Source: Bolinopsis microptera (lineage: Eukaryota; Ctenophora; Tentaculata; Lobata; Bolinopsidae). From it: DNA of 64,000 nt. How positions within the stretch are numbered: position 1 is the stretch's first letter; every line of letters begins with the position of its first letter. The position numbers and the translations under genes were made by a program. The notes under the pieces were generated by a model, which made no database searches, was not told the origin of the DNA, and worked only from the letters and a program-made list of their open reading frames with translations. This document shows positions 60,879 to 64,000 of this stretch, one piece after another. Location of the stretch: positions 15,392,322 through 15,456,321 of the forward strand of contig NC_087084.1 in NCBI RefSeq assembly GCF_026151205.1, read 5' to 3'.

Positions 60879-63390
60879 ATGGCGCTAATGAGAACTCTGA
60901 GCGCTTGTGTGTCTGTAGCGGAGAAAGCAGGAGTAGTGCTAAGAGACATCATGGCTTCAGGTCAGCTGTATATACTACTGTTACCATGACAACACTAGTG
61001 TCAGCTGTATTATATACTGTGATGTTATTTAGCTTGTTTGTTTGTTGTTTGTATGGAACAGCAACAGTAAGATGGATATTTATGTTGGTAAATCGTGTAT
61101 ATTGAAATTGATTTGATTTGAAACTTTTACAAAATAGCAAGTATACAAATGTACAGCAATTCGAACAAACATATAAAATGGGCCGAAATGTATAAATGCT
61201 AAAAAGCGTGGGTCAGTGAAACAAGTACAGAGGACAACTTTTAGAACAGGAGTTTTTTGGCCGCCCAAAGTCTCAATAACATCACCTCCACCTAGTGATA
61301 AAATTATGAAACGTGAAAAGTGTGAAACAATCAAATAATAATGTATTTATATAATATAATATAATTGTCTCTCAAATACAGATAACGTCCGTAAACTCTT
61401 AAAATACTCCTACAAGTACATATTATACTGATCGGTGTCCGAGAAACATGAATTACGTCATCATGGTGTCTTCTTAACCCGGCTACAGACCTTCCCGTTA
61501 CGGATGTAGTGGTCGAGATGAGTCTGTTCAGCCCTCTTCTTCTTCAGGTCAGTTACCACGTTCTTCCTTGCTGCACGCTCTTCACTGGATCTATCAGGAC
61601 AGATCCATACATCTTTGTGTGCATCAGCCATCCTCAGTCTCCCTGTTTTCATCAGAATCTGATGAACTGCTGTTGAGCTTGGGACGGTGATCTTGACTGG
61701 TCGGATAGCCGTGATACCTGGCCTCTTCCAGCCGACTCTAGTCGCTTCAAAATGAGGTTTCTCCCCGATCTCCTCCAATACTGCGGTAACCAGAGCTGGA
61801 AGCTGTTCTCCATCCTCTTCTTTCAGTCCAAACACTATCAGATTCTTGCTCCTGTCCTCCTCTGCAGCCACACTCTTCATTACATTCTTCAGAATTTTAC
61901 TGTTGCAGACCGCGCCATTTGTGCTGTTCTTTTGTACAGCGGCACTGTAGCTCTTAATCCCTGTCTCCACCGTTGTTTGTACTGTCTCTTCAACTGACGT
62001 CTTAAACAACTGTAGTTGTTCGTCCTTCTGCACTAGCAACTGGTCCTGCAACCTGACTATCTTTTCCTTGTCTGCTAGTGCTTCCGTCTTGAGGCACTCA
62101 ACGATTTCCATCATAGCGCTCATCTGACTACTCTGCCGTCGTACGAGGTCTGCTGCTTGCATAACCCATTCTGCCATATACCTTTTATAGATAGACGGAG
62201 ACATGAGTATTTCTTGGTCCATATCTCCACGAATTTCGAAGTTTTCTAATTTCAGTAGACTTGCCATCGAAGTGAACCATCTATCAGCACAGCCCTCTAC
62301 ATCTTCCTTTTCTTCATAGTTGAAATCCTTGAGTTTCTTCTGAGATCGGGTCAAATGTAGATCATCCTCCGTGGTGTACATTGTATAGTAATGTACAAGT
62401 ATACACACGCAAAGGCTTACTACGCGGTAGCAGCAAACTGAACTTATCGCAAAGTTACAAAAGAATTGTAATAGCATTATAACGTTTTTAACTCGACCAC
62501 ATTTCTTACTGATAGTAAAGTTGTGTTACTTTAATAGTACTGAAAGTGATGATTTGCAGGTAATCTAGGTATAGTAGATAAGGGAGGTATAAACAATCTG
62601 CAGACCTTGGCAGATAAGAAGGCTCAGCTCCTGATCGTTACTAGTCTTATGAAACACTCCCCTAAGGTTAGTATACCCATGACAACACTACTGTTACCAT
62701 GACAACACTACTGTTACCATGACAACACTACTGTTACCATGACAACACTACTGTTACCATGACAACACTACTCTTACCATGACAACACTACTGTTACCAT
62801 GACAACACTACTGTTACCATGACAACACTACTGTTACCATGACAACACTACTGTTACCATGACAACACTACTGTTACCATGACAACACTACTGTTACCAT
62901 GACAACACTACTGTTACCATGACAACACTACTCTTACCATGACAACACTACTGTTACCATGACAACACTACTGTTACCATGACAACACTACGGTTACCAT
63001 GACAACACTACGGTTACCATGACAACACTACTGTTACCATGACAACACTACTGTTACCATGACAACACTACTGTTACCATGACAACACTACTGTTACCAT
63101 GACAACACTACCGTTACCATGACAACACTCACGGCCTTTATACAGCCAATATACGGCCACGATACGGCCACTATAATTCTCTGATTCCTAGCAGTTTGGT
63201 TATCAAACTAAATTGATTAAAATGTGAAATGACGGTACATTCAGGCTACTATAATAGGAGAAGAGGACGATATAGACTACGATACAGAGGAGGCGAGGAG
63301 TCTGATCACCATGGATACCAGCAGTGAAGTTATGGAACACTCCTGTCCTGATAAACTAGCCGGTATTAATGAGGAGGATCTTGTTATTTG
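60879..63390 (+). CDS. BPNT1: BPNT1, 3'(2'),5'-bisphosphate nucleotidase, exons 1-3 (partial)
   Basis: BPNT1 is a cytosolic, Mg-dependent, lithium-sensitive phosphatase of the inositol monophosphatase superfamily. It removes the 3' phosphate of PAP, a by-product of sulfation. Exons: 60879-60960, 62560-62666, 63245-63390, with phases joining in frame. The product starts MALMRTLSACVSVAEKAGVV, continues GNLGIVDKGGINNLQTLADK, then ATIIGEEDDIDYDTEEARSL and EEDLVIW. 'GEED' and the 'EEDLVVW' before the (next-exon) DPLDGT motif are family landmarks. The metal-binding DPLDGT exon lies beyond the window. The Met was chosen because it gives the usual N-terminal length. Intron 1 (1.6 kb) holds an ORF1-only retroelement on the opposite strand; intron 2 is mostly minisatellite. 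The intron 1 donor is gtcagc, a weak consensus. Confidence 0.92.
60961..61010 (+). repeat. Single X-box-like unit between duplicated BPNT1 donor sequence
   Basis: The donor sequence GTCAGCTGTAT (60,961-60,971) recurs at 61,000-61,010, both followed by 'tatact' with a 2-base difference. Between them sits one unit, ACTGTTACCATGACAACACT. Confidence 0.93.
61095..62500 (-). mobile_element. ORF1-only LINE derivative (HAL1-like) in BPNT1 intron 1
   Basis: The minus strand carries an intact ORF1-like gene and a 3' region of about 360 bases ending in a short 'caaatcaaatcaat' tail at 61,100-61,115, as in CR1/L2-like LINEs. No RT follows. Mammalian HAL1 elements have the same 'half-LINE' layout. The 5' boundary is approximate, and no target-site duplication was found. 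Confidence 0.65.
61461..62381 (-). CDS. LINE ORF1-type nucleic-acid-binding protein, 306 residues
   Basis: ORF1 proteins coat LINE RNA and act as chaperones. From the chosen Met (MYTTEDDLHL) the protein has a polar N-terminus and a coiled coil at about 70-128 (EWVMQAADLVRRQSSQMSAM and LQDQLLVQKDEQLQLFKTSV). An RRM-like domain starts RSKNLIVFGLKEEDGEQLPA (177-196) and contains RPVKITV (217-223). A C-terminal domain has VWICPDRSSEERAARK (248-263) and HYIRNGKVCSRVKK. The 'ICPDRxxxERxxRxxLVxxLK..HYIRNGxV' pattern is typical of animal CR1/L2-clade ORF1. The frame is open upstream to 62,477, but that extra piece is hydrophobic and low in coding character. An intact frame with no RT neighbour suggests a recent trans-mobilised copy or a domesticated gene. 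Confidence 0.8.
   Translation of the reverse strand: MYTTEDDLHLTRSQKKLKDFNYEEKEDVEGCADRWFTSMASLLKLENFEIRGDMDQEILMSPSIYKRYMAEWVMQAADLVRRQSSQMSAMMEIVECLKTEALADKEKIVRLQDQLLVQKDEQLQLFKTSVEETVQTTVETGIKSYSAAVQKNSTNGAVCNSKILKNVMKSVAAEEDRSKNLIVFGLKEEDGEQLPALVTAVLEEIGEKPHFEATRVGWKRPGITAIRPVKITVPSSTAVHQILMKTGRLRMADAHKDVWICPDRSSEERAARKNVVTDLKKKRAEQTHLDHYIRNGKVCSRVKKTP
62676..63130 (+). repeat. X-box-like 20-bp minisatellite, about 22 copies, BPNT1 intron 2
   Basis: Same unit, GTTACCATGACAACACTACT, and same orientation as the zDHHC array. Variants CTCTTACC and CGGTTACC occur. It starts about 10 bases after the exon 2 donor. Confidence 0.97.
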
Positions 63391-64000
63391 GTTCTTAAAA
63401 AACTGAGATCACGAATAACATCTGATATTAAACGACTGTATTTTCCCTTTATTAAAAAGATTGAGAAAATTCATGCTATTAACCGAAGCACTTGTAATGT
63501 TTGTCCAGCCCTGCCTACAAAGCTTGCTGAACTGAATAGAAAAGTTGTTTGCTTTAAAACCGCCTTATTCTGACGACTGATCATTCAAATTTGGTGTGAC
63601 TTACGTGATGGATTCGGTGGGTTCAGATGATGCTGGGCTTCTAGACCAACAGTTCTCCAGAAACATCGGCCGAGACCAGCGACCAGATTTTCTCCACCTG
63701 TAACTGGAGGGGGTGACAGCTAAACTTGGCACTTTGATTTCCGTAAAACAGTGCTTCTAGAAAGAATGGAGGAGTTGATAGAAGGAAAATGGAGAACAGA
63801 CGAGGTTGATGGGACGCTCATAATCGGAACGTGTGATGGGACGGGTTCTACAACTGCTGCTGAGTCCTCGACACCAGGAAGGTTACCCATCCATTCTGAC
63901 TCCCCTGATTAATGATTTATGCCGTATTCTGTGCGAAAGTTCATTACGTATGACAATTTCTTGTTGAATGCTGTAATGCGACTGCCCAATGCACCATAAG
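63391..64000 (+). other. BPNT1 intron 3 (start), with short coding-like frames
   Basis: The next BPNT1 exon is not reached. A 61-codon frame (63,388-63,573) and a 48-codon frame starting MEELIEGKWRTDEVDGTLII (63,764-63,910) match nothing I know. They may be fragments of an inserted element. Confidence 0.4.

Noticed and set aside
61080-61334. 84-codon minus ORF downstream of ORF1 as an extra gene
   Set aside because: It falls in the 3' region of the ORF1-only retroelement and runs into its AT-rich tail.

Overview
The window is animal (metazoan) nuclear DNA. It is AT-rich, has GT-AG introns mostly of 100-900 bases, many non-LTR retrotransposon (LINE) remnants, DNA-transposon derivatives and intronic minisatellites, and no bacterial-style operons. 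The host genes recognised are cullin-3, a small zDHHC-family palmitoyltransferase and the 5' half of BPNT1. Species cannot be fixed from sequence alone. Possible spliced-leader acceptors just upstream of two start codons, compact genes and the transposon repertoire would suit a cnidarian or another early-branching animal, but this is a guess.

Region 1 (1 to about 39,900) is one giant imperfect palindrome. The left arm (1 to about 19,675) reappears in reverse complement in the right arm (about 19,940 to 39,700), and paired positions sum to about 39,620-39,740. The arms differ by frequent substitutions and single-base indels, as two unpolished reads of one molecule would. Every coding sequence in the arms is shredded. 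In left-arm order the content is: a TIR element of about 3.6 kb; a short tandem repeat; a GC-rich dispersed repeat; LINE-A RT (+); repeat 'B' carrying an inserted poly(A)-tailed retroposon with a 30-bp VNTR; LINE-B (-); an unidentified coding-like block (+); LINE-C with endonuclease and RT (+); and AT-rich DNA up to an unpaired centre of about 265 bases. I read it as most likely a fold-back (missed-adapter type) long read left uncorrected in an assembly. A real inverted duplication is not excluded.

Region 2 (about 39,900-43,150) has no recognisable gene. The expected 5' exons of cullin-3 are absent, so a misjoin may lie here.

Region 3 (43,150-64,000) is cleaner. It holds CUL3 exons covering the C-terminal 433 residues (+), a 159-codon single-exon gene of unknown function (-), an endonuclease-less LINE with an intact RT ORF (-), MITEs, a second copy of repeat B, a LINE C-terminal fragment (+), a zDHHC gene (+), and BPNT1 exons 1-3 (+). 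An ORF1-only retroelement (-) sits in BPNT1 intron 1.

The most interesting pattern is in Region 3. Minisatellites with 20-22 bp units, each built on a palindromic transcription-factor-like core (TGACGTCA, or the X-box-like GTTACCATGACAAC), recur in and around all three host genes. At four places the unit or array is flanked by a 11-42 bp direct duplication of host sequence, three of them at splice junctions. Independently, one CUL3 acceptor plus exon start is tandemly repeated four times. This looks like a recurrent way of creating intronic minisatellites and duplicated splice sites.
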